Shown: piece by piece, positions 10,063 to 21,257 of the stretch
How the letters are laid out: every line of letters starts with the position of its first letter
How positions within the stretch are numbered: position 1 is the first letter of the stretch
Assembly: GCA_002812745.2 (NCBI GenBank)
Contig: NCSJ02000337.1
Coordinates: forward strand, 1 to 44,219
Length of the DNA: 44,219 nt
Source: Scytalidium lignicola
Lineage: Eukaryota; Ascomycota; Leotiomycetes
Direction of reading: 5' to 3'
Notes under the pieces: model-generated
The model's database searches: none
What the model saw: the letters and a program-made list of their open reading frames with translations, nothing else
Told to the model about the DNA's origin: nothing
Made by a program: the position numbers and the translations under genes

Positions 10063-12132
10063 CTACAATACAAAATATTCCCCCTCCTCTGATATATCTG
10101 ATTCAGATGAAGCTAACATTGAATTGATTGAATCGCTTGATTCTGAATCTGTTGATTCATAATCATCATCTCCACCAATATTTAGGCTTATATATTCTTC
10201 CTCTTCCTCTTCCTCCTCCTCCTTCCTTATTACCCCAAAGGAGGTCCGTACTTGTACAGGTATTGCTCCTTGAATAGTCTCCCTACCCTGAGGCAATATA
10301 TTTACCTCTTCCGAAGGTCCAAACTGAGTATTTAAGCCTGTATTTGGTGGTTCAAGGCTTGGAACCTCTTTCCTAGGCTCTGGGAATAGTGGAGGTGTAT
10401 ATTCCTTATACAATTCCAGAAGACTTAGAACCCTTTTTAACTCTTTTAAGGCCTTCTTTCTAAGCCTCTCCTTTTTGTGCTATGTTACTCAAGCTGCCTT
10501 TTGCTTCTTTTTCTCCTGATTGGCTATCTTCTAGAGCATTTTAACCTTCTTTTTAGTCTCCTTCTTTGCCTCCTTATGCTCTTTCTCTTCTTTGACAGCT
10601 ATAGCCCATGATGCAGTCAACTCTTCCCCTTTTTGAAGCCTTTTGTGATTATGTGGCTTTTTGGTTATAATATCTTTAAGTCTTTCATGTGTAATAGACA
10701 GCTGAAACTTGACATATTCTTCTTCTTCTAATATTGCATGAGTGCCTTTTATAAAAGACTTAAACTTCCGCTGAGAAGGAGAACTAAGAATATCTATAAC
10801 CTTATCTTTAAGCTTATCTATTTGATACTGAACTTGTTGTATAGACTTAGGAGTGCTTGGTTTAGGCAAATCTGGCTTAGGTGGCTTAGATTCAGGCTTT
10901 TTAGCATACTTATTCATAAGCTTAAAAGTAGTATTCTTATATACTGGATATATACCAGCCTTCTTAAAAGTGCTTTGAATAGTAGACTTAGTAAAGGTTT
11001 GACATCGAATTTGAGGTAAATCTTGAAAGAAAGAGATAATTAAGTATTCAAAATCTAAGGATTCTGCAGCATGTTAAACTGCTTTATTATGCTAGTACTT
11101 GTAAGGTTGAAATACTCTTACATCTAAAAGTTGTATACAATGTGTAAGGTAAGCTGGAAATGTGAATAGAATCATATTATTCTTTCTAGCCAATAAGGTA
11201 AAGTCAGGTGAAATGTGATTATTGTGGTTATCCATAAGGAGAAGTTTATATGGCTGAGTTAGGCTGGCTTTTGTATGAGTAATAAAGTGTTGAAGAAATT
11301 GGAGGCTAATATAATCAGTTGTATAGCCATGATCTGTCAATTCAACTAGTTCTGAGCCATTGAGCTGGTCTTTGCTATACCAGGAAGTTATATGGTATTT
11401 GCCTTGAATTATTAGTACAGGTAGGATAGGAGTTCTCCCATCGGCATATATAGCTTTAATTATAGTAATTGACTTCTAGTTTTCAGGGCTTAAAGAATAA
11501 AGCTATTAACATTAGAAAAGACATTCCTTAATACAAAAATATATAAAGAAGTGTCTTACCTCAGTGATTTCAATAGGAACTAATATTTCCACCCCTTTAG
11601 GGTACTCAATTCAGAACCCAGATTCATCAAAGTTATAAAGATTCTTATTATGAATATTATACTGCTTTATAATAGCCTTATATCACTTGAACTAATCTTC
11701 TACATCTTTATAATCTTAGGCTGCAATTCTATTGTATACTATTGGTTTGGTCTTGATCTTGTGAAGGTACGGTTGGCTTTTCCACCACTTCCTAAACTAA
11801 CTTATAGTTGGAGAAGGTTGATTGGCTTGTTTACGCACATGGCAAATAGCATTAAATATGATCTCCTTGGTAGGTAATTGGCTATTTTCAAGTAATGACT
11901 TAATATAGGCATGAACAGCTTGCCCTTGGGCAGCTGTTAATATTCGGTTTTGGCTATCATGTGGTTTAGAATTAGTACTGAATAGAGTACCCCTCCTTTT
12001 GGCTGAGGCCAAGGTTGACCTATTGACCTTGAATATCTTAGCTGCTACATAAAGACTCTCATCAGGATTCTCTATAAGCCATTGTTTAGCTTGAAAAATG
12101 CGTTGTTTAAGTGGTGTAGACATAGGGTACAA
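10063..12132 (-). pseudogene. Pogo/Fot1-like transposase, in-frame stops only
   Basis: One reading frame of 690 codons runs from the ATG at 12132 to the stop at 10063. The open pieces 12132-11797, 11340-11092, 10917-10531 and 10413-10063 are all in the same phase, so it was broken by point changes and not by frameshifts. The N-terminus has a CENP-B/psq helix-turn-helix (DESLYVAAKIFKVNRSTLAS). The DDD triad is readable: NFDESGF (Asp at 11626-11628), LLMDNHNNHIS, and LTHCIQLLDVRVFQPYKY, which resembles the family's HCLQPLDVGVFQPYKH. The C-terminus is Lys-rich, then ends in a Glu run and an Asp/Ser-rich tail. Dead as it stands. Confidence 0.85.
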
Positions 12133-12144
12133 TTGTTGTGGTGA

Positions 12145-12284
12145 GATTGGTGAAATTGATTAATTTTTTCTATGGGAAACGCATACAAAAACGTAAAAAG
12201 TTTCACTTGCTTCGTGGTTTCACTCGCATCCTCCGACTAGGAGGGGACGACTAGAAATGAAGGCCGATTAAGCGAGCCGACGAT
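12145..12284 (-). repeat. Right 140-bp TIR of first pogo-like element
   Basis: Starts GATTGGTGAAATTGATTAAT and ends AAGCGAGCCGACGAT, followed by the TA duplication. Confidence 0.92.
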
Positions 12285-12293
12285 TATGGAGTA

Positions 12294-12330
12294 CCGAAGA
12301 TTCTCAAATTTAAGAGTCATTGAGCTAACC
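12294..12330 (+). repeat. Left 37-bp TIR of second pogo-like element
   Basis: CCGAAGATTCTCAAATTTAA begins the repeat. It is an exact reverse complement of 14248-14284. Confidence 0.93.
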
Positions 12331-12441
12331 CAATCCATCCTTAGCCAAGTAAGCTGACGGTGATCAACTTCCTATATAGTTTAGCTGTAATTAAGATCTT
12401 GAAAACCTTAATCTCTTAATTGTAGGCTAAATTATATTATG

Positions 12442-14136
12442 CTATATCTCCCTCTCCAAAATCACTTCTTCCATATTATCTATAGCTTCAGGGACCTCCT
12501 TAAATAGCTCATTTTTGACATATTCAACACCAAAATCAATAGATTCCCAGCCAGTAAAATCAATTGCTATACTTAGAATATCTTTAACTTTAATTTGACT
12601 GTCCTCACTTCCATCTGGCCGTATACTAATCCCACATTGTATGAAAGATTGGGCTACCATCTCTTTTTTCTCCTGCTCCAATCGTTGAACTGCCTTTGCA
12701 ACAATATGAGTAGTCATAATTCGCTTGTCAGAAGTGCTCCATTTAAAGTTAGGGTGTTCAGATTCTATGGATTCCATATATTGATCACTTTCTTCTCTGA
12801 GCCATTGTTTGAATAGGCTATTTATAACTGTATCAAGTGGTTGTAATAAACTTGTACAACTAGGAGGAATAAGAGCTGTAGTAATATTGGCTGATTTGAG
12901 GCGTTCAAGAATAAGATCTGTTTTGTGGAATATAGCTACATCCATAACTAATAATGTATCAATTTGATTAGCTATAAGAATGAGTTCTTCATCAATCCAT
13001 TGCATGAATAATTCCTCATTATTATATACTGTAGAATTGAATTCAACTGTAACTCCAGGGTAATATAAGTGTTTCTCCTTGTTGTATATTTGACCTGAAG
13101 CTCCTGCAATACCATAGAATATAAGCTTTGGCTTAATTCTTTGAATTCCATTTGCATATATATATAATATGAGTGTTGCTTGACGTTTATTCCATCCACT
13201 TCGATCTGTACATCCTGAAACAGTTCTAGTACTTACCATATCATATGAATATCCATCAAGGTGTTCAAATGGAATAGGGGTCTCGTCCATATTAAGAATT
13301 TTAGCTTTAGGAAACTAGTGTAAAGGTAAGGTAACAAGAATGTTAAGAAATGGAGAAAGTTGTTGATTATCAAGAATTTCAGGATTTTTAACCTTTTCCA
13401 ATTGAGAATTCCTTTTAATAAATTGAAGAAAACTATTAGTGTATATAATATATTCTGAAGGAAGTTTAGTAGCTTGCTTTGTAATTCGACGTTTGCAAAT
13501 ATTATATCGCTTCTGAAATCCAAAAAACCATCCTTGGGAGAAGGTAAACAGTGTTATACACTCAGGATTCTGGCTTTTGAATATATTTCTAGCTGTACGT
13601 CGTATCCATCTAACTGTTACTATTTGGCTAGCCTTCTGACGAGTCAGAATTTGCTTAAATAACTCCTTTTCTAGCTTTAGCCAATAAGGTGAGTAATCGG
13701 AGGTCTTACCAGCTAGAATTTTGTCTTTTTCTAACCACCACCTTTTGATTATACCATACGCAATCTTCCAGAATTCAGAAGCTTCTTGAATCGTTACTAA
13801 TCGATATCTGGTAATTGAATTGAATGAATTCACTGGTTCTGGTTCTAGTTCTAATGGCATGCCAGATCGAGCTTTAACCCTTTGGTATGTTGCAGAAGGT
13901 GTAACAACAACCTTATGGTAAAGAAGGAATTTTAGAACTTCAATCTTTCGTTCTCTGGTATATGATCGACGTGCTAAAGTAACTGGCTTCAATCTAGGTG
14001 TATAAGTGCGCTTCTCCAAGGGTTTGATTTTAGGGCCTTTTTTGAGGTGTTGTGGCCATTGAGCATTAACTGATCGCTCTTGAAGAGCCATAATTGATGG
14101 ATTAGCTGACGCGACACAGAAATCAACAAAAATCAC
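12442..14136 (-). pseudogene. Pogo-like DDE transposase split by one TAG stop
   Basis: Two open pieces, 14136-13315 (273 codons) and 13290-12442 (282 codons), lie in the same frame and are separated only by a TAG at 13317-13315 and eight sense codons, giving a protein of about 564 positions. The N-terminal half is basic with a DNA-binding region. The second half has the catalytic motifs: MDETPIPFEHLDG, LLVMDVAIFHKTD (second Asp) and PPSCTSLLQPLDTVINSLF (third Asp). A single C-to-T change (CAG to TAG) could explain the stop. The initiator could lie at an internal Met (MALQERSVNAQ, about 14091). Near-intact, but not coding full length in this allele. Confidence 0.82.
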
Positions 14137-14247
14137 AGTAAGGAGTAATTACTGTACCAGCATAATATTAATTCTATATGGTAGTATTGGTGGCTGTCAG
14201 CTATACCATATACAAGGTTGTTTGCCGAAGTGGTGAGATTCGAAAGT

Positions 14248-14284
14248 GGTTAGCTCAATGACTCTTAAATTTGAGAATCTTCGG
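14248..14284 (-). repeat. Right 37-bp TIR of second pogo-like element
   Basis: Starts GGTTAGCTCAATGACTC and ends GAATCTTCGG, followed by TA. Confidence 0.93.
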
Positions 14285-14286
14285 TA

Positions 14287-15001
14287 CTGTACAATACGGT
14301 ACTGTGCTGGTCGTGATGGTTGCTTAATGCTTTTCTTTATCTCGCTGCATGGAGCTAGGCACCACTAAACCTCATTAGCAAGTGGAGCGGAACGTTACCG
14401 GGGCCAGCCAATGGAAAAAAGGTCAAGGGACGAAAGGAACAAAAACAAGCAATCTAGGACATTTTGTTGGAATTAGCTTCCTCCTGTCTCTCCTCTTTTC
14501 TTTAATCTTCGTCCTTTCCCAATTGAATTGATCTCGGGGTGCTGCCATCGTTCATTTTGTGTGACGGTCCGTTGTACGTAATTTGTTGCTTAGATTCAAC
14601 ACAAAAGCATCAGTTCGTTATTTTTTCGCTCTCAGTTGAGAACTTTCTCCGAGGTATGTTTGGCCATTTTTGTTTGGAAAAAGAGGAAATCCAGGGGCAG
14701 CACTGCCAAGTACAGTGCAAGCAACTCAGCACAGGGACTTTTCGGTAGAGAACTCTCAACACCAAAAGTCTACACATTTACAACTGGCCCTCTCGAGAAA
14801 GATCGCTGGGGAGGCTGTGTAAGACGAGTCGTGAGACAGTTATCTCCGGATCTCGATTGCTCCGTCCTCTAGTTTTCTGGAACCTGCGAATGCTGACAAC
14901 TTCCGTGCGTTCAGCTAGAATCGACAACGACAAAAAGTTCAACCAGATTGTCCATGGCTTCATGTTAAATTGTGGCATATTCTAGTACCGCATCTGCCAA
15001 C
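14287..15001. promoter_or_regulatory. Promoter and 5' leader of HMG-CoA reductase gene
   Basis: About 715 bp between the transposon edge and the HMGR start. A pyrimidine-rich tract at about 14470-14520 is of the kind that often precedes fungal transcription starts. Two short upstream ORFs are visible: ATG at 14954 (4 codons, stop 14966-14968) and ATG at 14962 (7 codons, stop 14983-14985). No clear TATA box or SRE was seen. Direct repeats of CGGTACTGT occur just outside the transposon end (14282-14315). Confidence 0.5.
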
Positions 15002-18000
15002 ATGCTTGGTTCCTCGCTGTTACCCGCGCGATTTCGCGGCACCTCTACTCCGAAGGCTGCTTCCGCTCCAGCGTGGTTTAGCAGTGTGGTGACTCCCGCT
15101 ATTCAATCAGTCTCTCGACGATCCTGTCTTCACCCGATACATACGATCGTGATAGTTGCACTGTTGGCTAGCACGACTTACATTGGTCTTCTCGAAACTA
15201 GCCTTTTTGATGTTGTCAAGAGCACAAATGGGAAGGCGGATTGGTCTTCCTTGGTCGAAGGTAGCCGACACCTCCGAGTGGGGTCAGAAACTGGATGGAA
15301 ATGGCAGACCGTCGACGTCGACACTCCAATTCCGGCAGACGCGGAGCATCTTGCTCTTTTAACCTTCGTCTTCCCTGATTCTATGGGCACCAATTCTGCC
15401 CAAACCGCTCCGTTGGCACATAATCTCCCGCTGCCGGGTAATCTGTCTGTCCGAGCTTTACCGTCGACCTCAAATCCTCTCTCCCCGATTTCTCACGACA
15501 GTGGTTTGGCCTTCGCACTCCCTTATAATGAAGCGCCGGAATTTCTCGTTCAGGCTCAAGAGCTACCAAATACACCCGGGCAAACTGCACATGATAGACA
15601 AGATGCTGATACCGCACCTGAGCAGAAGATGTGGATAATGAAGGCCGCAAAAGTCGATGAACACGAGGGCGGTTTGAAGGGATGGGTTATAAATGCTTGG
15701 ACGGAGTTTTTAGACCTGCTTAAGAACGCCGAAACTCTTGACATCATTATTATGGTTCTGGGCTACATCTCCATGCATTTGACCTTCGTGTCACTATTTG
15801 TTTCCATGAGGCGAATGGGCTCCAATTTCTGGCTTTTTGCAACCACTCTCTTCTCTTCGGTCTTTGCGTTCCTCTTTGGACTTAGTGTAACAACAAGACT
15901 GGGTGTTCCACTCTCCATGGTTCTTTTGTCGGAGGGTCTACCATTCTTGGTTGTTACTATTGGATTCGAGAAAGCGATTGTTCTAACTAGAGCTGTTCTC
16001 TCTGCTGCACTTGAAACACGTAGACCGTCACCTCAAGAGGCTGCTGCCGGTAACGATCAAAATAATAAGAAGCCTTCTGTACCTTCTTCCAGTACCATCC
16101 AACACGCGATCCAGGTTGCAATTAAAGAAAAGGGGTTTGAGATCGTCAGAGATTATGTTATTGAGATCTGTATCTTGATAGCTGGTGCAGCTTCTGGTGT
16201 TCAAGGCGGATTACAGCAATTCTGCTTTCTAGCCGCCTGGATTTTGTTCTTCGACTGTATTTTACTCTTCACATTCTATACTGCCATCCTGAGTATCAAG
16301 TTAGAGATTACCCGCATTAAACGACACATTTCGCTACGACAAGCATTAGAAGACGATGGAGTCAACCGACGTGTTGCTGAAAAGGTTGCTCAAAGCGAAG
16401 AGTGGCCTAAGATCGATGAGAGAGAAAGCCGCGAGGCCAATCTCTTCGGTCGTAAAGTCCGTGATACAAGTGTACCAAAGTTCAAGGTTCTAATGGTCTC
16501 TGGATTTGTCCTTGTCAATATTCTCAATATTTGCACGATACCATTCCGCAATGGAAAGAGCAATGCAGAGTCTCCATCTGTCGCAGGATTCTCTGGAAGT
16601 GGCCTGGCTAGTGTTACAACTTCACCACCAATGGATCCTTTCAAGGTGGCATCAAATGGCCTAGACGAGATCTTCCAGACCGCAAAGGCAAACCAGAAAT
16701 CCACTGTTGTGACTATTTTGACCCCTATCAAGTACGAGCTGGAATACCCATCCATTCACTATGCACAACGTTCATCAAAATTCGGAAAGGGTGCGTCTGT
16801 GGGTGGTTCTGAGTACGTTGATTTCCGTGTTGGTGGACAGGTATTCGACAGCTTGCTCAAGAGCTTAGAAGATCCAGTTTTATCTAAGTGGATTATTCTC
16901 GCACTTGCGATGAGCGTCGTTCTCAATGGATATCTATTCAACGCGGCGAGATGGGGAATCAAGGAGCCGATACAATTACCACCACCTCATCCCGTGGATC
17001 CATCCGAACTTGCTAAAGCCGAAACGTTCAATAATGTGCAGTCATCTCGTTCGTTGAATCTTGCAATCGACAATTCTACCCCTCGAGACATTCCTCCAAC
17101 ACCAGCTTCAACGGATGATGAGGATGATGTCTTGACGATGAGCAAGCCTAAACACGATGTATCTGTCCCACGCCGAACCCAAGCCCAAATGGAGGAGATG
17201 CTTCAAGCGCGTCGAACCCATGAACTAAACGACCATGAGCTTGTTGAGCTGTCACTCCAAGGCAAGATTCCAGGATATGCTCTAGAGAAAACATTAAAGG
17301 ATACAACCCGTGCCGTCAAGATTCGAAGGTCTATCATCTCACGAACAGCAGCTACAGCCGAAACTACGAGCTTGTTGGAGACTTCTAAACTTCCTTACGA
17401 ACATTACGACTTTGATCGAGTATTAGGGGCTTGCTGCGAAAACGTTATTGGGTACATGCCTTTACCTGTAGGAGTTGCCGGGCCTCTTGTCATTGACGGT
17501 CAAAGCTTCTTCATACCAATGGCTACCACTGAAGGTGTCCTTGTCGCAAGTGTGAGCCGTGGATGCAAAGCAATCAATGCTGGTGGCGGTGCTATTACAG
17601 TCTTAACTGGTGATGGCATGACTAGAGGGCCTTGTGTTGGTTTCGAGACCCTTGAGCGGGCCGGTGCTGCTAAAGTCTGGTTGGATTCCGAGCCTGGCCA
17701 GGTGGCTATGAAGAAGGCCTTTGATTCAACAAGTAGATTCGCCCGACTTCAGACCATCAAGACTGCTTTAGCTGGCACTTACCTTTATATTCGATTTAAG
17801 ACTACTACTGGAGATGCCATGGGTATGAATATGATCTCTAAAGGTGTTGAACATGCTTTAAATGTTATGGCAAACGATTGTGGTTTTGAGGACATGCAAA
17901 TTATTACCGTCTCCGGCAATTATTGTACAGACAAGAAGCCTGCCGCTATCAACTGGATCGATGGTAGAGGCAAGAGTGTAGTCGCAGAGGCTATCATTCC

Positions 18001-18671
18001 TGGTGACGTTGTACGAAAGGTTCTCAAGAGCGAGGTCGATGCCTTGGTTGAACTCAACATCTCCAAAAACTTCATCGGAAGTGCCATGGCAGGCAGCATT
18101 GGTGGATTTAACGCACATGCTGCTAATATTGTCACCGCTCTCTTCTTGGCCACCGGGCAAGATCCGGCTCAGAACGTGGAGAGTAGCAACTGTATTACCA
18201 TTATGAAGAAGTAAGTTGGGTATTATTTTATTTTTTTGATAAGAGTACTAACACTGTTTTAGCCTAAGAGGAAATCTTCAGATCAGTGTATCTATGCCTT
18301 CAATTGAAGTCGGTACTCTAGGTGGCGGGACTATCCTGGAGCCTCAAGGTGCTATGCTTGATCTCCTGGGCGTGAAAGGTTCACATCCTACAAATCCAGG
18401 TGACAATGCCCGAAAGCTCGCACGAATCGTTGCAGCAGCAGTGTTAGCTGGAGAGCTATCACTATGTAGCGCTTTGGCAGCCGGCCATCTGGTCAGGAGT
18501 CACATGCAACATAACAGAAGCACCCCTGCTACACGAAGTAATACTCCTGCACCAAGCGGCGTGCAGACTCCAGTCACTGCTGCAATGTCAGCGTTCAATG
18601 AGAGAGCCGGTTTAAGCATGTCAGCCATGTCACCGGCCGCGGTTCTGAGAGCTGCTGAAGCTAAGAGGTAG
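15002..18671 (+). CDS. HMG-CoA reductase (sterol-sensing-domain type)
   Basis: Reduces HMG-CoA to mevalonate with NADPH in the ER membrane, the control step of sterol and isoprenoid synthesis. Exons 15002-18210 and 18263-18671; the 52-bp intron (GTAAGT...TACTAACACTGTTTTAG) joins MK to NLRGN, giving 1205 aa. A membrane helix at about 45-65 is followed by a sterol-sensing domain at about 245-430 and helices near 510 and 635. A long linker precedes the catalytic domain (about 800-1160). Catalytic residues are visible: Glu844 in TTEGVLVAS, Lys978 in [11 protein letters not shown], Asp1054 in GQDPAQN and His1150 in GHLVRSHM. The HNRS at 1153-1156 matches the AMPK/Snf1 phosphosite of animal HMGR. 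ATG 15002 is chosen because [13 protein letters not shown] resembles other fungal N-termini; the frame upstream is open only from a GTG. Confidence 0.96.
18211..18262 (+). other. Intron of HMG-CoA reductase gene
   Basis: GTAAGT donor, TACTAAC branch site and TTTTAG acceptor. Removal restores the conserved CITIM...[12 protein letters not shown] reading. Confidence 0.95.
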
Positions 18672-19204
18672 GGAAGGTTGTTCAGGATAGGGTTATAATT
18701 TGATGCAGTGCATCTGTTTGCTATAGGTTAGGCATTACTGGAGTTTGTTGGTGCAATAATTGGGTTGCACTGGAGCAATTTCATGGGAGATGGAATAGCT
18801 CATATAAGCTGTTGTAAATGTTCCTGTCAAAAAATAGCATAGGAGTTAGAGCCAGGAGCAACAAGTTAACTTGACGGAAGAAAGTAATATAGCTAATACA
18901 AGGATTATAAGAACATAATGAATACAAGGATTGCATTGAATAAACTGTGGCATATCAATACTCGAGAGCTGAAGATCTTTTTTGATAGAAGTTCGATAAA
19001 TGAGGGGCTTATCACGTGATGTGGAGGATTTCAAGTGGTCCGAGCTCCCCGCGTTGGAAAGCTCTAGAAGTGAGGCCGAAGCTAAAAGGCTGTCGCCCAG
19101 ATATAACTTCCTAGTTCTCCCAAAACATACGAAGTATAATTGGAAAAAACCATACGACATTCGTTCACGTTCCTAAACTCTCTGAAATATATATATAACC
19201 TACC
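18672..19204. other. HMGR 3' flank and STI1 promoter
   Basis: The gap between two plus-strand genes. It contains the palindrome ATCACGTGAT at 19011-19020. No gene was seen; minus-strand readings here look random. Confidence 0.6.
19011..19020. promoter_or_regulatory. E-box palindrome ATCACGTGAT upstream of STI1
   Basis: A perfect 10-bp palindrome with a CACGTG core, about 185 bp before the STI1 ATG. The core is bound by bHLH factors such as Cbf1 or SREBP types. The same 10-mer occurs once more, upstream of the epsin gene (27307-27316). Confidence 0.5.
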
Positions 19205-21257
19205 ATGGCGGATGAGTTAAAGGCACTTGGCAACAAGGCCATTGCTGAAAAGAAGTTTGACGAGGCTGTGTGAGTTCCCCCGATACAACGATAGAGTGGA
19301 GTGGTTTTGGTTTCGCTTGGTGGTAGACAAGAGACAGGGAGAGACCGCCCAGTCTGTGATACCACCATTGATTTCTGGTGTTGCTAAAATATTTTTATTG
19401 TTCTTCCTCTTACTATTACTAATTCCATATCAGTGGACACTTTACCAAAGCCATTGAAATCGAACCGTCGAATCATGTTCTCTACTCGAACAGATCGGCT
19501 GCCTATGCCTCGAAGAAAGATTACAAGAATGCGTTAACGGATGCTGAGAAAACAACCGAACTTAAACCGGATTGGCCGAAAGGATGGGGTAGGAAAGGCG
19601 CGGCATTATATGGACTGGGTGATTTACTCGGTGCGAATGATGCCTATGAAGAGGGTTTGAAACTTGATCCAAATAATGCTGGCAATAAATCCGGACTTGC
19701 AGCTGTAAAGAGATCTATTGAAGCTGAGGCTAAGAATGGTAAGAACTATTAGATCTGATTCATATTCAGTTAGATGCTGACAAGCACCAACAGATAGTGT
19801 CACTGGCGATCCATTAGGTGGTTTAGGAGGAATGTTTAACGACCCCCAACTCTTACAAAAGCTTCAAAACAACCCCAAGACTCGCGAGTTCCTCAATGAT
19901 CCATCTTTCATGTCGAAACTTACTCAAATCAAGCAAAATCCAAATGATTCTCAATCCATATTCTCCGATCCCCGGATGTTACAAGTATTAGGCGTACTTA
20001 TGGGAGTGGATATGGACTTTGCCGGTGCTCCTCCTGGTGGTGCTCCTGGTGGTGCAGGGGCTGAGAGTTTTGGTCAGAAGGAAGCGGAGGAGGATATCCC
20101 AATGCCAGACNTTTCGACCGGAGCCGAAAGCGCAGGAATCTAAGCAGCCCGAACCAGAACCAGAATCAGAGCCTGTGGATGAGGACGCTGCTGCGAAGGC
20201 CAAGGCCAAGGTAGAAGCGGATGAAGAAAAGAGACTCGGTACAGAACAGTACAAGAAGAAAAATTTCGACGAAGCTATTGCACATTATTCGAAAGCCTGG
20301 GAAATCTACAAGGATATCACATACCTTAACAACCTTGGGGCAGCCTACTTTGAGAAGGGAGATTATGAGGCTGCTATTAAGGCCTGTACGCAAGCCGTTC
20401 AGGAAGGCCGAGAGATCTATGCCGATTTCAAGATGATTGCGAAGTCATACGCACGAATTGGCTCAGCCTATGAGAAATTGAGTGACCTACCAAAGGCCAT
20501 CGAGAACTACAAGAAGTCCTTGACCGAGCACCGTACCCCAGATGTAGCCAACAAGCTCCGAGCTGCAGAGAAGTTGAAGATTGATAACACTAAGAAAGCT
20601 TATATCGATCCTGAGAAGGCTGAAGAGGCAAGAGAATTGGGAAATAAGAAGTTTAAAGAATCAGACTGGCCTGGTGCGGTTGAAGCATATGGAGAGATGA
20701 TCAAGCGTTCTCCAAACGACCCAAGAGGCTATAGCAACCGTGCAGCAGCATTCATCAAGCTTCTCGAATTTCCAAGCGCGCTTGAGGACTGTGAAAAAGC
20801 GATCAAGATTGATCCTAAGTTTGTCCGTGCCTATATCCGTAAAGCACAAGCATACTTCGGCATGCGTGATTATTCCAAGTGTCTTGATGTTTGCACCGAG
20901 GCGACCGAGATTGATGTTAACAAGGCGAATGCTAGGGAGATTGAGGCACAGCAACAGAAGGCTTTGCAGGCCGTTTATACGTCTCGAGAGAACGAGACCG
21001 AGGAGCAGACAAAGGAGAGGATCCAGAAGGACCCAGAGGTAAGAATACAACCTAGAAAGATCATCAAATAACCATGAAAGATGCTAATATTCTTTAATTT
21101 CTAGATCCTCAGCATCATGCAAGACCCTGTCATGCAAAGTATCCTACAACAAGCCCAAAATGACCCAGCTGCTCTACAAGAACATATGAAGAACCCTCAA
21201 ATTAGGAACAAGATCCAACGTCTAATCTACGCCGGTGTGATTAAGGTTGGCCGGTAG
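19205..21257 (+). CDS. STI1: STI1/HOP Hsp70-Hsp90 co-chaperone
   Basis: A cytosolic adaptor whose TPR domains hold the C-terminal EEVD tails of Hsp70 and Hsp90. Exons 19205-19269, 19434-19738, 19794-21038 and 21105-21257; introns of 164, 55 and 66 bp have good splice sites. The product is 588 aa once the single N at 20111 is dropped; with it the frame breaks at MPD/FRPEP. Order: TPR1 (ELKALGNKAIAEKKFDEAV..., NHVLYSNRSAAY, KGWGRKGAAL), an STI1/DP1 repeat (LLQKLQNNPKTREFLNDP), an acidic PEPEPESEP linker, TPR2A (KRLGTEQYKKKNFDEAIAHY), TPR2B (ELGNKKFKESDWPGAVEAY, RGYSNRAAAF) and DP2 (DPVMQSILQQAQNDP...QRLIYAGVI). Length and order match the family. The N is an assembly fault, not a pseudogene sign. 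Confidence 0.95.

Larger units (their letters stand above)
9923..12284 (-). mobile_element. Pogo/Fot1-like DNA transposon with 140-bp TIRs
   Basis: A 2362-bp element is flanked by TA on both sides (9921-9922 and 12285-12286). Its 140-bp terminal inverted repeats (9923-10062 and 12145-12284) differ at only three positions. At each of the three the left copy has A where the right repeat's reverse complement has G, a C-to-T type change. It encodes one transposase on the minus strand that nearly fills the space between the repeats. The TA duplication, the DDD triad and the CENP-B-like helix-turn-helix place it in the pogo branch of Tc1/mariner. Confidence 0.9.
12294..14284 (-). mobile_element. 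Second pogo-like DNA transposon with 37-bp TIRs
   Basis: A 1991-bp element is flanked by TA (12292-12293 and 14285-14286). It has perfect 37-bp inverted repeats at 12294-12330 and 14248-14284. The match could extend two more bases outward on each side (AG...CT), so the exact terminus is slightly ambiguous. It carries one transposase gene on the minus strand. Its left end lies only about 5 bp from the TA duplication of the neighbouring element. Base composition is normal, not RIP-like. Confidence 0.9.

Noticed and set aside
14972..15001. Upstream extension of HMG-CoA reductase
   Set aside because: The extension begins with GTG; ATG 15002 gives the N-terminus seen in fungal homologues.
19100..19204. 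Heat-shock elements before STI1
   Set aside because: TTC and GAA triplets are present, but their spacing does not form a regular nGAAnnTTCn array.
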